From contig WPIO01000054.1 in assembly GCA_009760855.2 (NCBI GenBank), forward strand, positions 946,001-1,010,000: a DNA stretch of 64,000 bases, read 5' to 3'. The notes under the pieces were generated by a model, which had not been told where the DNA came from, did no database searches, and saw only the letters and a list, made by a program, of their open reading frames with translations. Below, piece after piece: positions 21,986-33,172 of the stretch (positions within the stretch are counted from its first letter, which is position 1; the number at the start of each line of letters is the position of its first letter). This DNA is from Cristatella mucedo (taxonomy: Eukaryota; Bryozoa; Phylactolaemata; Cristatellidae). A program made the position numbers and the translations under genes.

Positions 21986-22110
21986 CATTGTTCTCAACAT
22001 TCCTAATGCCGCGACCCTTTAATACAGCTCCTCATGTTGTGGCGGCCCCCAACCATAGAATCACTGTGTGCGAAATGTCGTGGTGGAGCATTTCACGTCA
22101 TGTCCAGTTA
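21986..22110 (+). mobile_element. SPIN/Charlie-like hAT terminal fragment
   Basis: Starts near CATTGTTCTCAAC and continues with ATTCCTAATGCCGCGACCC, TTTAATACAG, CTCCTCATGTTGTGG and CCCCCAACCATAGAATCA, close to the SPIN-type hAT 5' terminus as I remember it. It is the reverse-orientation counterpart of 8070-8137. The opposite end was not found. Confidence 0.72.
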
Positions 22111-22860
22111 CACTATTGCAATTTTGTGTCATGCTGAATGAAGGTCGATTGACGATGAGAAAATAATGTATTAAGTTTTTAGCATTCGCATTACTAATTA
22201 TTATATTATTATTACTACTGCAACTATTATTGTTTGTAAGACTTATATTTTTATATTGTATTTTAATACATTTTTTATTTAGGGTCGATTGACGGTGAAT
22301 TTCTTTTTATTGAATGTCGAATCCTATCTAATGCGACCTACGCCTGACTGATTTTTAGAAGTATGGTCAGCCCTTTGATATTTAATGTCGTTGCAGGCAA
22401 TTAAATCGTGTAAAATCTGTCTGCGACGACTCCGGGCTGCGAGAGAGACGGCGACGCTGACGTTGGATCGAAATCGTGGTCAAAGAGTGTCTGGCAGCAG
22501 CAGCAGTTCTGGATGCTAAGGCCGCGCCTATATTTCCCGAAGCATGCAGCATTCTTGCAGATGGCTAAAAGCAGATGCAGCTCATGCTAAGCACGGGATT
22601 AAATTAATCGCAGGATTAAATGGATTAAATTCGTCGCAGCATTTAAAGTATCCAAAAACTGGCTCTTTTAGTAGCCAAATGCATAAACGCCTGTAGTACG
22701 AGGTGCAGTGTAGACGATTGTAGGGCGTTTGACTTGAAAATTCGTATAGCAATTTGAAGATTGGACGATTTAATTCATCGTTTAAAGCGGAGAGGCAAAG
22801 GAAGAAAGGTGAAGGAATTGAATTCGTGCTTATTTGCTCTCAGAAAATAACCTGAGAGGA
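22111..22860. other. no gene recognised
   Basis: AT-rich. GGTCGATTGACG occurs twice (near 22143 and 22283), which may be remains of a repeat. Confidence 0.3.
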
Positions 22861-22870
22861 CTCTCTGTCC

Positions 22871-22876
22871 ATAGAA

Positions 22877-22919
<43 letters not shown>
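22871..22919 (+). repeat. (CT)n microsatellite
   Basis: Pure CT repeat of about 48 bp. Confidence 0.97.
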
Positions 22920-22922
<3 letters not shown>

Positions 22923-22974
22923 AACTGCGCTCTCTCGCTTTCTCTTTCTCACTGCGTTCTTTCCTCGTGCTCCT

Positions 22975-23200
22975 TGTGTGTGTCTCTCAGTCTGTGTGTG
23001 TATCTCAGTCTGTGTGTGTGTCTCAGTCTGTGTGTGTGTCTCAGTCTGTGCGTGTATCTCAGTCTGTGTGTGTATCTCAGTCTGTGTGTGTGTCTCAGTC
23101 TGTGCGTGTATCTCAGTCTGTGTGTGTGTATCTCAATATGTGTGTGTATCTCAGTTTGTGTATGCATCTCCGCCTGTGTGTATCTCCATCTGTGTATCTC
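22975..23200 (+). repeat. TGTGTGTGTCTCAGTC minisatellite
   Basis: At least a dozen units of 16-18 bp built on (TG)n followed by TCTCAGTC, with unit-length variation. The Cys/Val/Ser frames through it are artefacts. Confidence 0.95.
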
Positions 23201-23454
23201 AGTTTTTAATTCTAAAAATCCACAGCAACTAAGCGAGTCTTACGCTGGAGAATTTTGCCTATCGAACTCGCAGCCTAAGCGGTTTTCCGTACGCATTCGG
23301 TAGCCAACACATTTCATCTCACGCCACAAAGAGAGAGTGGAGCTGAGTAAGGAGGGCAGTTGAGATAGTGAGTGGCGTGAAATTGGCGGCTCAGGACTGC
23401 TGGGAAGGATGTGCCACAGTCGGTAGCCGGAGAATTGATGTCGTTGCATCATGT

Positions 23455-23583
23455 AATGTATCTCCGTCTGTAACCCCACGAAGCCACAAAGGCTATGTGG
23501 GTGTTACGCAGGAAAGTTTTGTGCAGCGAACTCACAGGCTAAGCGGCTTTCGGTACACGTTCGGTAGCCAACAGACTTCGTCT
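23455..23583 (-). mobile_element. LINE family B 3' segment (left part, interrupted)
   Basis: Matches 16524-16660 and stops at CTTCGTCT, exactly where LINE A begins. The same sequence continues at 25071 (CTCACGCAACAAAG), so the two are halves of one target. A second partial copy of the same repeat lies just upstream (23270-23440). Confidence 0.8.
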
Positions 23584-25038
23584 GGCTTTAGAGCTAATCA
23601 CTCCACAGAGTCAGCATTGCTTCGGGTATACAACGACCTACTTAGGAATGCAGACATGGGTAGAGTGTCTCTTCTTGTTTTGCTCGATCTTTCGGCAGCT
23701 TTTGATACCATCGATCACAAAGTACTTCTAGAGCGCCTCTCATCTCGCCTGGGCATCACTGGCACTGCTCTGCAGTGGTTCAGGTCCTATCTCAGTGGGA
23801 GACTCCAGAGTGTTGACGTGAATGGACAAAGATCATCTGAAGTACCTCTAAAATATGGAGTACCTCAGGGCTCTGTGCTAGGTCCGGTCCTTTTCACCGT
23901 TTATACTCTCCCTCTCGCTGATGTGATTGCCAAGCACAATCTAGGCTTTCACTTCTATGCGGATGACACTCAGTTGTACCTTTGCTTTGATCCCTCCCAG
24001 CCTTCGAGCACCTCAAATTCTCTCAACTCACTTGCTGCATGCATTGATGACATCCGATCATGGATGGCAGCAAATTTTCTAAAACTAAACGATGATAAAA
24101 CTAACTTACTAGTTATGGGCAAACCTACTGTTATTCAGAAATTGGAAAGGCTGACTTTCAAAATTGGCTCTGCCAGCATATCTCCAGTTGAATCAGCTCG
24201 AAATCTAGGTGTCATATTCCAAAGCGACCTCTCGTTAGACGACCACATCAGCTCCACAGTCAAATCAGCCTATTTTCAGCTTCATAACATTGCTAAAATT
24301 CGGGCTTGTGTTTAGATAAGGATACCACGCCCAAGTTGGTCCATGCATTCGTGACATCTCGTCTCGACTTCTGCAACTCACTGCTTACTGGCCTACCAGC
24401 ATGTGCGATCAGGCGATTGCAGCTGGTGCAAAACTCTGCAGCTAGGCTTGTCTGTCGTGAGCGTCGCAGTTGCCACATTACTCCACTTCTCGCCGACCTG
24501 CACTGGTTACCAGTCAAGCAACGGATTGACTTCAAGGTTTTGTCGCTCACTTTTAGGTCTCTTCATTCTATGGCTCCAGCCTATCTTTCAGATATACTAC
24601 CCCATCAGGCAAAGCATCGTACCACTCGCTTTTTCGGAATCCAACAGTCTAGAAATACCTCGTACAAACCTTAAATCCTTTGGAGACCGTGCATTTAGCT
24701 CGTATGCTCCCACAGCCTGGAACTCCCTCCCGACCTGCATCAGAACATCCCCTGACCTGACCACATTTAAAAGAAACTTAAAAACACACCTATTTAGGAC
24801 AGAATTTAGTGGGTCCTTGTGATTCGTCCTCGATGTGCTTATGCGTGCTGACACTGTGCATGCTGCCACTAACCACATTTGCATGCTGACCCAGTGCATG
24901 TAACCCCTAACCATGTTATTCATTTTGTTTGTTTTTCAAGCATGATTTTACTTACTATTCTATTGCGTATCACTTTGCAGCAAATGTAAAGCGCCTAGAA
25001 AGAGATTAAGTTCTCTGAGGGCGCTTTATCAAGTGCAA

Positions 25039-25070
<32 letters not shown>
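23584..25070 (+). mobile_element. LINE family A (L2/CR1-like), 5'-truncated, nested in LINE B
   Basis: Reads RT from SGFRANHSTESALLRVYNDL through LLDLSAAFDTIDHKVLLERL, GVPQGSVLGPVL, the active site FYADDTQLYL and the thumb, then a C-terminal module with RLDFCNSLLTGLP, DLHWLPVKQRI and AWNSLPTCI. The frame is 23584-24315, then shifts near 24310 and 24670. The tail AAGCGCCTAGAAAGAGATTAAGTTCTCT then GGGCGC ends in (ATT)n. Truncation at the fingers domain and the two shifts make it inactive, but it is the best-preserved copy here. Confidence 0.92.
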
Positions 25071-25071
<1 letters not shown>

Positions 25072-26730
25072 CTCACGCAACAAAGAGAAAGTTGGAAGCA
25101 TAGCAAAGTAAGGCGAGCAGTTGAGGTAGTCGGTAGCATGAATGTAGCAGCCCAGAATCGCTGGAAAAGGATGAGCCATAGTCGGCAGCAAGAGAGTAGC
25201 TGTCGTTGCGTAAGAATCGTTGAAGCGAATTCCACAGTCTACGACCTGCCATTCACAGAGGACCTTAGGGCACGAAGAGGCTGAAAATAGTGCAGCAGTT
25301 CAGTTAAGTATGAAGGAGCCAAGCCGTGGCAGGCCTTGTAGGTCAACGCAAGCACTTTGCTCTGTAACCGTTTATCAACCGGCAGTCATCCACGCTCTTT
25401 CACAAAATGAGACGCATGGTCAAACCTCTGGGATTTGTAAACGAGCAGTGCAGCCATATTCATCAGGAGCTGCAGTGGCCTAGTGAATTTTTTCGGTAGC
25501 CCCAGCCGAAACGGAATTGCAATTATCTAGCCGAGACAGAACCAGCGAACAACTTTAATTATTTGCATGCCACCGTGAAAGACAGTTCCTAATTTTAGAC
25601 AGGGATCGGACTTGATGGCTAGCTATGGAAGCAATGCCCTTAACGAAGCTTTCAAAATTTAGTCAGCTGTTAAAGACGACACCTAAAATCACAGCGACGA
25701 CGGTTGTACCACAGCAACACCTATTAAGAGGGATAAGTCTTCTTCCAGTCATGCCGCACGCTCAGGGTGTCCTATGAATAGAAGGTACGCTTTATTGCCG
25801 TTTATTTAAAGGGAATATTTGCCGATATCCGGATTGAATATCTGCACGGCAAGCATTCAGTCTATCAGTCTCTGCAGCACATTCCGACGGTTTAAATAAA
25901 GAAATAATGCTCGGAATGTCGCTAGCATAAAAGTTGTAGCCTATTTCATGGACCCAGAACACTTTTCCCAGAGGTTGCGTTTAAACGGAGAGCCGCAAGG
26001 AAGCGAGGACAGACCTTTGTGGCGCTCCACAGATGACTGGTCTCGTGGATGAGCTCTGACGTCCAAAAGACACGGATTGGACGCGATCGAACAAGTACGA
26101 TTTGAACTAACACGCCAGCGCCCCATCTGCCAGACCGATTGTTTTTCTCAATCGTTCAAATAGGATACTATGACCAATAGTGTCGCAGGCAGCTGATAAA
26201 TCAAGCCACGCTAAGGCAGTAGCATTCCCGTCATCGTTGCTGCATAGGATGTCGTTGGTTTCACGAAGGAGAGCATTTTTAGTGAAGTGCTATCGCTTCA
26301 ACCCAGACTGAAACTTTTCTAACAATTTATTCTGTTCAACTTGCATCACAAGCTGCTTAGCGATAATTCTTTCAAGAATCTATAAAAAAGGAAGAAGGAA
26401 TACATATTGGGTGATAGTTTTCTAGGACCAATATCTCTAATCACCCAGACGTTGTAAGTATCGGTTTAATGATGACCGACTTGAAGGACTTGGGTGCACC
26501 CCTTTTCGAAGAGAATTTTTGAAAATCTCGGTTTCGGCTGGGCTAAGTTTTTCTGCCACTGCTGCACCAGATTCAGCCTCTTCGTGTCGTGCATGAAAAA
26601 TAAATTTGCGTTTCTATTTATACGCTCAAAGACACGTCTAGGCTTACACGAGTCTGACGATAATGTGACAGTGGCAAGCATCGCACAATTTTCTTTCCCC
26701 AGCCAGCCCATTGCAATGGCCGACATTTGA
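25071..26730 (-). mobile_element. LINE family B (CR1/L2-like) with degenerate reverse transcriptase
   Basis: On the minus strand the decayed RT reads DLSAACDTIGHSILFERL (about 26220-26150), then a GAPQRSVL equivalent of GVPQGSVLGP (about 26010), FYAGDI as a damaged FYADDI (about 25930), LGVVF and the HVRSLSKIRN thumb (25700-25580), and a C-terminal GFAPS/PRLWNS region (25330-25210). The 3' UTR runs to 25071. Stops are scattered throughout. Its 3' end is split from 23455-23583 by LINE A. Confidence 0.82.
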
Positions 26731-28484
26731 GCTCAATCTAAATAGATCTAAGTCATACTTATAAACCTGGATCAATCTAAAGCACTGATGTGTATTTTAT
26801 AGAGACTTTCCGAGAAACCTAAATGTAATCGTGGCTAGTCAATTTACTATTAGGAGCACCAACTCCGATAGCGAAATTAATTCTCTAGGTAATGGCGTGC
26901 GTTGTTGTGCCGTTTCTATTGATTGGCAAGTTTTCACCGAGATACCATTGCTGTAACATTTTGAACGAGCAAAAACGCAGTATGGCATCAATGGAAATTA
27001 GAAGAATCGTAGCTGCAGTCCCTTTCCACCTGCAGAACCAATTGCAGACACCGTGTGCAGCATATTCAGTCATATTCGCTCCAGAGCTGCTCGAAAGCGT
27101 TACAAAAAATTCAATGACATGCAGTCTTAGCGCTATTTCCCTAATAAAATTGAGTAGCCACATGCAATTGCCATTATCACTTCACGGGCACATCTATCGG
27201 ATCTGTACGATCGCAATTGCTATTGCAACCCGGAGTCTATCAGCGGCTCCCACTTGACGTTGTTCGTCTCCAAAGAGAGACTGTCCACAGTGACCTGTTC
27301 CTTTTGCGATGGTGTGTGTTAGTGTCGCAGCTATTTCATATGAACAGGAAGCAAGGAAAATATTCGTGAAACCGCCTTGGAGACCCAATGGAAATGACGT
27401 AATTTTGCGATCTCCAATGACCTCGATGACGTGGTCGCCATAATTAAAGGCACTCAGCGATGATCTTGATGATGTGCTCTGTAAGTGGCACGCAATGAGC
27501 CAATGGGAGAGACGGTTACTTGTCGCTGTTATGTAGCAACGTGGCTTTGTGTCTACCTGGTGAACTGAATACTAATATTAACATTCACTCGGATTACAGG
27601 TTATTTCTGTAGCCTCCAGTAGACCGGTCACATTGTTGCAGAAGCATAGCCCATTTTTTCGTCTGAGAAAGTTGGACAAAGTTGGTGAGGCGTCCTCTGA
27701 TCTGCTAAATTCACACTTTAATCCAAAACAGTTCGAAGGTGGCTGATTCCTCTCCGGAGGCGCTTATAACGGTGAGCTCAGTGAAGTGAGGTGCCACGGT
27801 GATGGATACAGACCAGACGGGACCAGATGAGACTGCTATACGATGAAGGAACATGTGGATACGTGTTGGGAGGCACGCTCTGTTGCCAGTTTGGCGTTCA
27901 GATGGGTCCACCAAGCAAGCATAACAGTTTCTTGAATTACCAGCCAGTTCCAGGCAAATTTTTGATATTGAAAACTCAATGGCTGTCGTATGTCTCATAT
28001 AGCAGCGTGCAAACGCACCAGAGTTGTGTAAATAAAATGGTATAGCTTACGTCACTCGCTATTGTGCAAGGTGTTCCACGTTGCGAACAACCATTGTAGA
28101 CCGTTTACTTTCAAGAGGTCTCAGAGCTGACTTCTGTGCACGTGACCTTGAGCAGCCAGGGTCATGACCTCTCGATCCCCGATAGGCCGCGTGCCGAAGT
28201 ACGCTACGAACTGGGCCTCAAAAATCTGAATTGCAGCTGTCACCGAGTTCGAGTTTCGCTCTCGCCTTGAAAAATTGTCCGCGGCGCGCTTAGCAGAATG
28301 CATCTGCTCGGTGCACCAGCTCGGTGCACCGAGCAGATGCCGTTGCAATCAGCTGTGGCTATTCGCAGTTCTCTTACTCTGCTATAACATTAGGTGAAAT
28401 GTCCCTTCAACGTATCTGTGCAGTCAAGCTTCTATGGATACTCTAATCTACGGCGTAATGTCAAAACTTAACCTCATCCAGGTC
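26731..28484. other. no gene recognised
   Basis: Unique-looking DNA with short frames on both strands lacking domains or splice support. A perfect 18-bp inverted repeat is at 28300-28340. Confidence 0.35.
28300..28340. repeat. perfect 18-bp inverted repeat
   Basis: GCATCTGCTCGGTGCACC and its exact reverse complement are separated by 5 nt. Confidence 0.9.
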
Positions 28485-29784
28485 ACAACAACGAGTGCTA
28501 TATGTGCCAACCTGACATTCGCGTCGTGCCCGTGAGCAGAAAGCAAGAATTAAAAAACCTCACAGTCCTGTCCGCAGATGAAATGTCTACATTTAAGCAG
28601 GTCACTAGTGATCTCGTCCTGAAGTTCATATCCCAATCAAAGAAGACAGCACGTCCTCTGGACCATATTCCCGCTGTCCTGCTCCTACATTGCACTGATC
28701 TGCTGCTGCCATGCATAACTAAAATCATTAATATGTCATTAGCTCCTGGTCATGTCCCAGCACCTTTCAAAAAAGCGTAGTCAGGCCACTTCTCAAGAAA
28801 GAGACACTAGACCAAGAGAACTTGAGCAACTACCGCCCAGTCTCCCATCTACCATTCCTATCAAAGACACTGGAACGGGTCGTGGCGGACCAGCTGAACA
28901 CATATATGGAAACTTCCAACCTTGCTAAGTTCCAGTCTGGCTTTAGAGCTAATCACTCCACACAGTCAGCATTTCTTAGGGTGTACAACGACCTACTTAG
29001 GAATGCAGACATGGGTAGAGCATCTCTACTTGTTTTGCTCGATCTTTCGGCAGCTTTTGATACCATCGATCATCAAGTTCTTCTAGAGCGCCTCTCATCT
29101 CGCCTGGGCATCACTGGCACTGCTCTGCAATGGTTCAGGTCCTATCTCAGTGGGAGACTTCCAAGTATTGACGTGAATGGACAAAGATCATCCGAGGTAC
29201 CTCTGAAATATGGGGTACCTCAGGGCTCCGTGCTAGGTCAGGTTCTTTTCACGCTTTATACTCTCCCTCTTGCTGATGTAATTGCCAAGTACAATCTAGG
29301 CTCTCACTTCTATGCGGATGACACTCAGTTGTACCTTTGCTTTGATCCCTCCCAGACTTCAAGCATCTCGAATTCTCTCAACTCACTTGCTGCATGTATT
29401 GATGACATCCGCAGCAAATTTTCTAAAACTAAACGATGATAAAACTAACTTACTAGTTATGGGCAAACCCAGCGTGATTCAGAAATTGGAAAGGCTGACG
29501 ATAAAAATTGGCTCTGCCAGCTTATCTCCTGTTGAATCAGCTCAAAATCTAGGTGTCATGTTCCAAAGCGACCTCTCTCTTTAGACGACTAGATCAACAC
29601 TGCAATCAAGTCTGCCTATTTTCAGCTACATAACATTGCTAAAATTTGGGATTGTTTAGATAATTTTACCACGTCTAAGTTGGTCCATGCATTTGTGACA
29701 TCCCGTCTTGACTTCTGTAGCTCACTGCTTGCTGGCCTACCGGCATATGCAATCAGGAGCCTACAGCTGGTGCAAAACTCGGCA
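28485..29784 (+). mobile_element. LINE family A, second RT copy, 3'-truncated
   Basis: Begins further upstream in the protein than the 23584 copy: PLDHIPAVLLLHCTDLLLP, then VRPLLKKETLDQENLSNYRP, the fingers, LLDLSAAFDTIDHQVLLERL, GVPQGSVLGQ and FYADDTQLYL. Frame changes occur near 28780 and 29415, the latter an 11-nt deletion removing a W-M-A codon stretch present in the other copy. Similarity ends abruptly at LVQNSAG (29784), and unrelated tandem DNA follows, so the 3' UTR and tail are missing. Confidence 0.9.
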
Positions 29785-29870
29785 GGAGATGAAGCTGAAG
29801 GACATAAAGGCACCTTCGAACTGAAGGAGATGAAGCTGGAGGAGGCGCAGGCACCTTCGCAGGCACTCGC
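29785..29870 (+). repeat. imperfect tandem repeat of about 40 bp
   Basis: Two units built on GGAGATGAAGCTGxAGGA and GGCACCTTCG replace the 3' end of LINE A at the truncation point. Confidence 0.7.
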
Positions 29871-30108
29871 TTCTTACCTTCAGCCAGAACTGCAGAGACT
29901 GCCTCAGTGCACACATCTCAGTGCCGCCTCTCGCCGTCTCCAGCGGCGGCGGGTCGAAAAGAATCGTGACAGCGAAAATCCCAAATCTCAGTGAAGCCAA
30001 GCGGTGCTGGAGGAAGCGTCGCGCAGCAGACAATTTTCACTGCGCTCGCTACAACTGGGCATCGGATCGGTTCTGGCGCCACCGCTATCAGACCACTGAA
30101 GCCGATCA

Positions 30109-30274
30109 GACGAGGCGAGGCGAGGCGAGGCGAGGCGAGGCGAGGCGAGGCGAGGCGAGGCGAGGCGAGGCGAGGCGAGACGAGGCGAGGCGAGGCGAGG
30201 CGAGGCGAGGCGAGGCGAGGCGAGGCGAGGCGAGGCGAGGCGAGGCGAGGCGAGGCGAGGCGAGGCGAGGCGAG
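30109..30274 (+). repeat. (GGCGA)n pentanucleotide array, about 33 units
   Basis: Almost pure 5-bp repeat with a single ACGAG interruption at about 30179. All frames through it on both strands are open and encode simple Arg/Glu/Gly/Ala or Pro/Ser/Leu repeats; none is a gene. Confidence 0.97.
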
Positions 30275-30754
30275 ACGGGACCAGAGCGTTCGCAAGTACG
30301 GCACAGCCAGAAAGTTGGCGCACCGCCGACGCTCATACTTAAAATAGCGAGGCTAAAACTCTTGAGGAAAGTCAGGCGAAACGTATTACAAAAGCCAAGG
30401 TCATACGAAATGCCTTGCCATGTCAAATATTGCATGCGCTGGATAGTTGAGGTCAGAACACCATCTCCGTACCTGTCTGCACCGATACCCGTATTTACTG
30501 TATCCAAAGTCAAAGATGATTGGGTATTCGTTCCTCGGTGCTTACCGGGGCATGAGTTGAGCACGTGATGTGCAATCGTTGCCGATCGAGGTCAATCAGT
30601 GCGTGCGAGAAATGCCTCTGGTTAAAATAGGGCTCTTGGCCAGGGAGTGGCGGGGGTTAGGGCGGACGAATTAGCTTTTCAAATGAGCTTGCTTAGATTA
30701 TTTATGCTGCTTGAAGTGCAGTGCTTGTGGGTGCCCTGTGCTCATTGCCATCTA

Positions 30755-30758
<4 letters not shown>

Positions 30759-30836
<78 letters not shown>

Positions 30837-30850
30837 GAGAGAAAGGAGAG
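30759..30850 (+). repeat. (GA)n microsatellite
   Basis: About 70 bp pure GA followed by GAAAGGAGA units. Confidence 0.97.
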
Positions 30851-31083
30851 AGAAAGGAGACGAAGAGCCAGAAGCTTGTTCTTTTTAAAGTATACAGGCC
30901 TAGACAAGGTGTATTTTTAGAAGAGTTTTTCCCAGCTGGGAAATTTCAACCGAATAGCTGCTGCATCCAATTCACTTCGGAACTAGCACTTAATGACAAC
31001 ATCCGAGAACCTCAGGCTGAACTTGGAAGTGTCCAGGCAAGCTAGACTATACAATTCAATTTTTTGCAGCTTGATAGATTGAG

Positions 31084-31205
31084 TGATGGTAATAATAATA
31101 ATATAGCATATGATATAGCTCCAATAAGGCATCTGATATAGCGCCAATAATACATCTGATATACGGCCCTCAGAGAGCTCAATCTCTTTACAGGCACTTT
31201 ACATT
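31084..31205 (-). mobile_element. LINE family A tail with internal 22-bp triplication
   Basis: Reverse-complement LINE A 3' end (AAGAGATTGAGCTCTCT, GGGCC). Its GCGCTATATCAGATG terminal unit is repeated about three times with a 22-bp period (31098-31165). Confidence 0.75.
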
Positions 31206-31289
31206 TGCTGATGACAATCAGCGTCTTAAGTTTGTCTCGCTTCCGTTACCTACAGCGGGTGCACAAGTCTGAACCCCCTATAGGTCACC

Positions 31290-31968
31290 CCAGTCACTAT
31301 AGGTTGGGTCACACTGGCATGTTTGAAAGTTTCTTTAGGAAGACTATCTCTACTGCTAGCCCTCACGTCCGATCTCTACCTAAGATTAGGGACAGTCTAC
31401 CACGGTGGCTTGCAAACAATTTAACTAGCATTCTGTTTTCTTATAGGCTCCTGGATTCTGTCTCAACTAGATTATTCCAATTCCATTTCGGCTGGGCTAT
31501 CGATAAAAGCCAGTAGACCACTGCAGCTGGTGATAAATGTGTCTGCAAGCTTAGTTAACAAGTCACCTTTGCTAAATGAGCTTGGATGGCTGCCGGTTGA
31601 TCAACGGATACAGAGTAAAGATCTCACGCTGACTCACACGGCCCGCCACGGTTTGGCTCCTTTATATACCTAGCTGAACTTAGGCACTAGTTTCAGCATC
31701 CTAGTGCCCTCAGATTCTTTGTGGACAATACATTATGTGTTCCATTTGTCTGCTTAAATGCCGTTGACGACAGAAGCTTTTGCTCTGCAGATCCTAGACT
31801 GTGGAACTCACTTCCACTATACTTATGCAATGACTGCCGAGCTGGTTTGGTCTAGTGGTTAAGGTGCTCGCCCCGACCAAGGTCTGACTGAGGTCGTGGG
31901 CTCGAGCCCCGAGGCATATGTGAAGCGCCTGAATATAGATTAAGTTCTCTTGGGGCGCTATATAAATG

Positions 31969-32012
<44 letters not shown>

Positions 32013-32170
32013 CTACTCTCCTGCTGCTAGCTGTGGCACATCATTTCAAGCCGCCCTGAGAGCTGCAACTTTCATGCTACTCACTAAATTAACTGCTCTC
32101 TTGACTCAGCTATGTATATCTCAATTTCTTTTTATTGCGTGAGACAAAGTCTGTTGGCTACCAAATGCGT
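31290..32170 (+). mobile_element. LINE family B, plus-strand copy interrupted by a SINE
   Basis: Reads FESFFRKTISTASPHVRSLP then KIRDSLPRWLANN, parallel to the minus copy at 25700-25570, followed by LQLVINVSAS, LNELGWLPVDQRIQ and DPRLWNSLPL. The SINE 31835-32010 splits it at GCAATGAC|AGCTACTC. The 3' UTR resumes at 32011 and contains GAGACAAAGTCTGTTGGCTA. Confidence 0.82.
31835..32010 (+). mobile_element. tRNA-derived SINE, family 1, nested in LINE B
   Basis: The head has A-box-like TGGTCTAGTGGTTAAGG and B-box-like GGGCTCGAGCCCC. The tail AAGCGCCTGAATATAGATTA then AGTTCTCTTGGGGCGCTATA ends in (TA)n. The tail closely resembles the LINE A 3' end, as in SINEs that borrow a partner LINE's machinery. 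Another copy is at 60918-61060. Confidence 0.88.
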
Positions 32171-33049
32171 ATCGAAAGACGCTCAGGCTTTAGACATAAG
32201 ATGCGTCTGATACAGAGATAAATCAATTTGTTATTTCAAGATATGTTTTGTCCAGTTTACTTCTTGGTGGTTAGACAAAGTTTGCATAATTATGTTTTTT
32301 AAGGCTCTCCCTTGGTGTGGAAATCGTCATAACTTCAGATCCCATTTTTTACGTGTTGGTCTTTTGAAAGGTACGTAAGATTATATTTGATATTTGGACC
32401 ACTCGTCTCATTACTTTCTCAAAATTTACCCTTGATGATTCACGCGATATTGATCACGTGGTGTCAGAAGTCACGACTCCTCGTCGTGTTACTTGATGTA
32501 CCTCAGTCAGTGATAAACGCCCATGCTACGATCTTTTCCCATGGCAAGTCGTGGCGCGTGTCACCGGATGCTGCCGCGCCGGATGCCAGAAGCGTATTGC
32601 CAAAGGTGGAGGGATCTCGGCTGGCGCATCGCCAAAGACGGTAATTCCTGCAGCCTACTTTCACCAGCTCTTAGACCGGAAGCGTCGTTTCCGAGTCCCC
32701 CTCCCCCTGCAGAAGTCGGCCTGCACGTCTAGAGTGGCTTGAGAGTTCTCTCTCCGTTTCCGCCATTTATCGGCGTTTATAATATAAACGCTATATATTT
32801 ATTATAGATTATAATAGTTTAATATAGATTATAATAATTTAATATAGATTATAATATAAGCGGCGTTTATAATATAAACGGAATAATAATATATTATATT
32901 TTTATTCCGCTCCTAAAGACTCCTCCGTTTCCGCCATTTATCGACGGCAGGCGAGAACTAGCTGCAGCCATTGAATACGCAATAGAAGACAATGAGCGGC
33001 CGCTGGTCTAGAGTAGCCGCTCGTCTATACGAGCGCCGCGAGACGAAGG
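32171..33049. other. no gene; AT-rich inverted and direct repeats at 32750-32960
   Basis: The palindrome CGTTTATAATATAAACG occurs at 32774 and 32873, separated by TTTAATATAGATTATAATA repeats. CTCCGTTTCCGCCATTTATCG occurs at both ends of this block (about 32752 and 32926). Confidence 0.6.
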
Positions 33050-33059
33050 GCTGAGTGAT

Positions 33060-33131
33060 GATGAGCACGAGACGCCTCCGTCGCCTCCGCCTCCGCCGCC
33101 GCCGCCGCCTCCGCCGCCGCCGCCGCCTCCG

Positions 33132-33165
<34 letters not shown>

Positions 33166-33172
33166 GAAGGAG
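33060..33172 (+). repeat. (CCG/CCT)n trinucleotide tract
   Basis: About 110 bp of CCGCCGCCT-type repeats; the implied Pro/Ala/Arg frames are not supported as coding. Confidence 0.9.

Noticed and set aside
22975-23200. CRISPR-like regularly spaced repeat
   Set aside because: Contiguous minisatellite units without unique spacers, in a eukaryotic genome.
22834-23303. Cys/Val/Ser-rich frames at the TGTGTGTCTCAG minisatellite
   Set aside because: Artefacts of a 16-18-bp repeat.
23368-23583. N-terminal extension of the LINE A reverse transcriptase frame
   Set aside because: The upstream 216 nt are antisense LINE B sequence, not part of the LINE A protein.
29918-30568. Long Arg/Glu/Gly/Ala and Pro/Ser/Leu frames across the GGCGA array
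   Set aside because: A 5-bp repeat lacking stops keeps every frame open; flanks show no domain or splice support.
31835-31925. tRNA gene
   Set aside because: A and B boxes are present but no cloverleaf closes, and the LINE-like tail shows it is a SINE. The same applies at 21251, 40518 and 60918.
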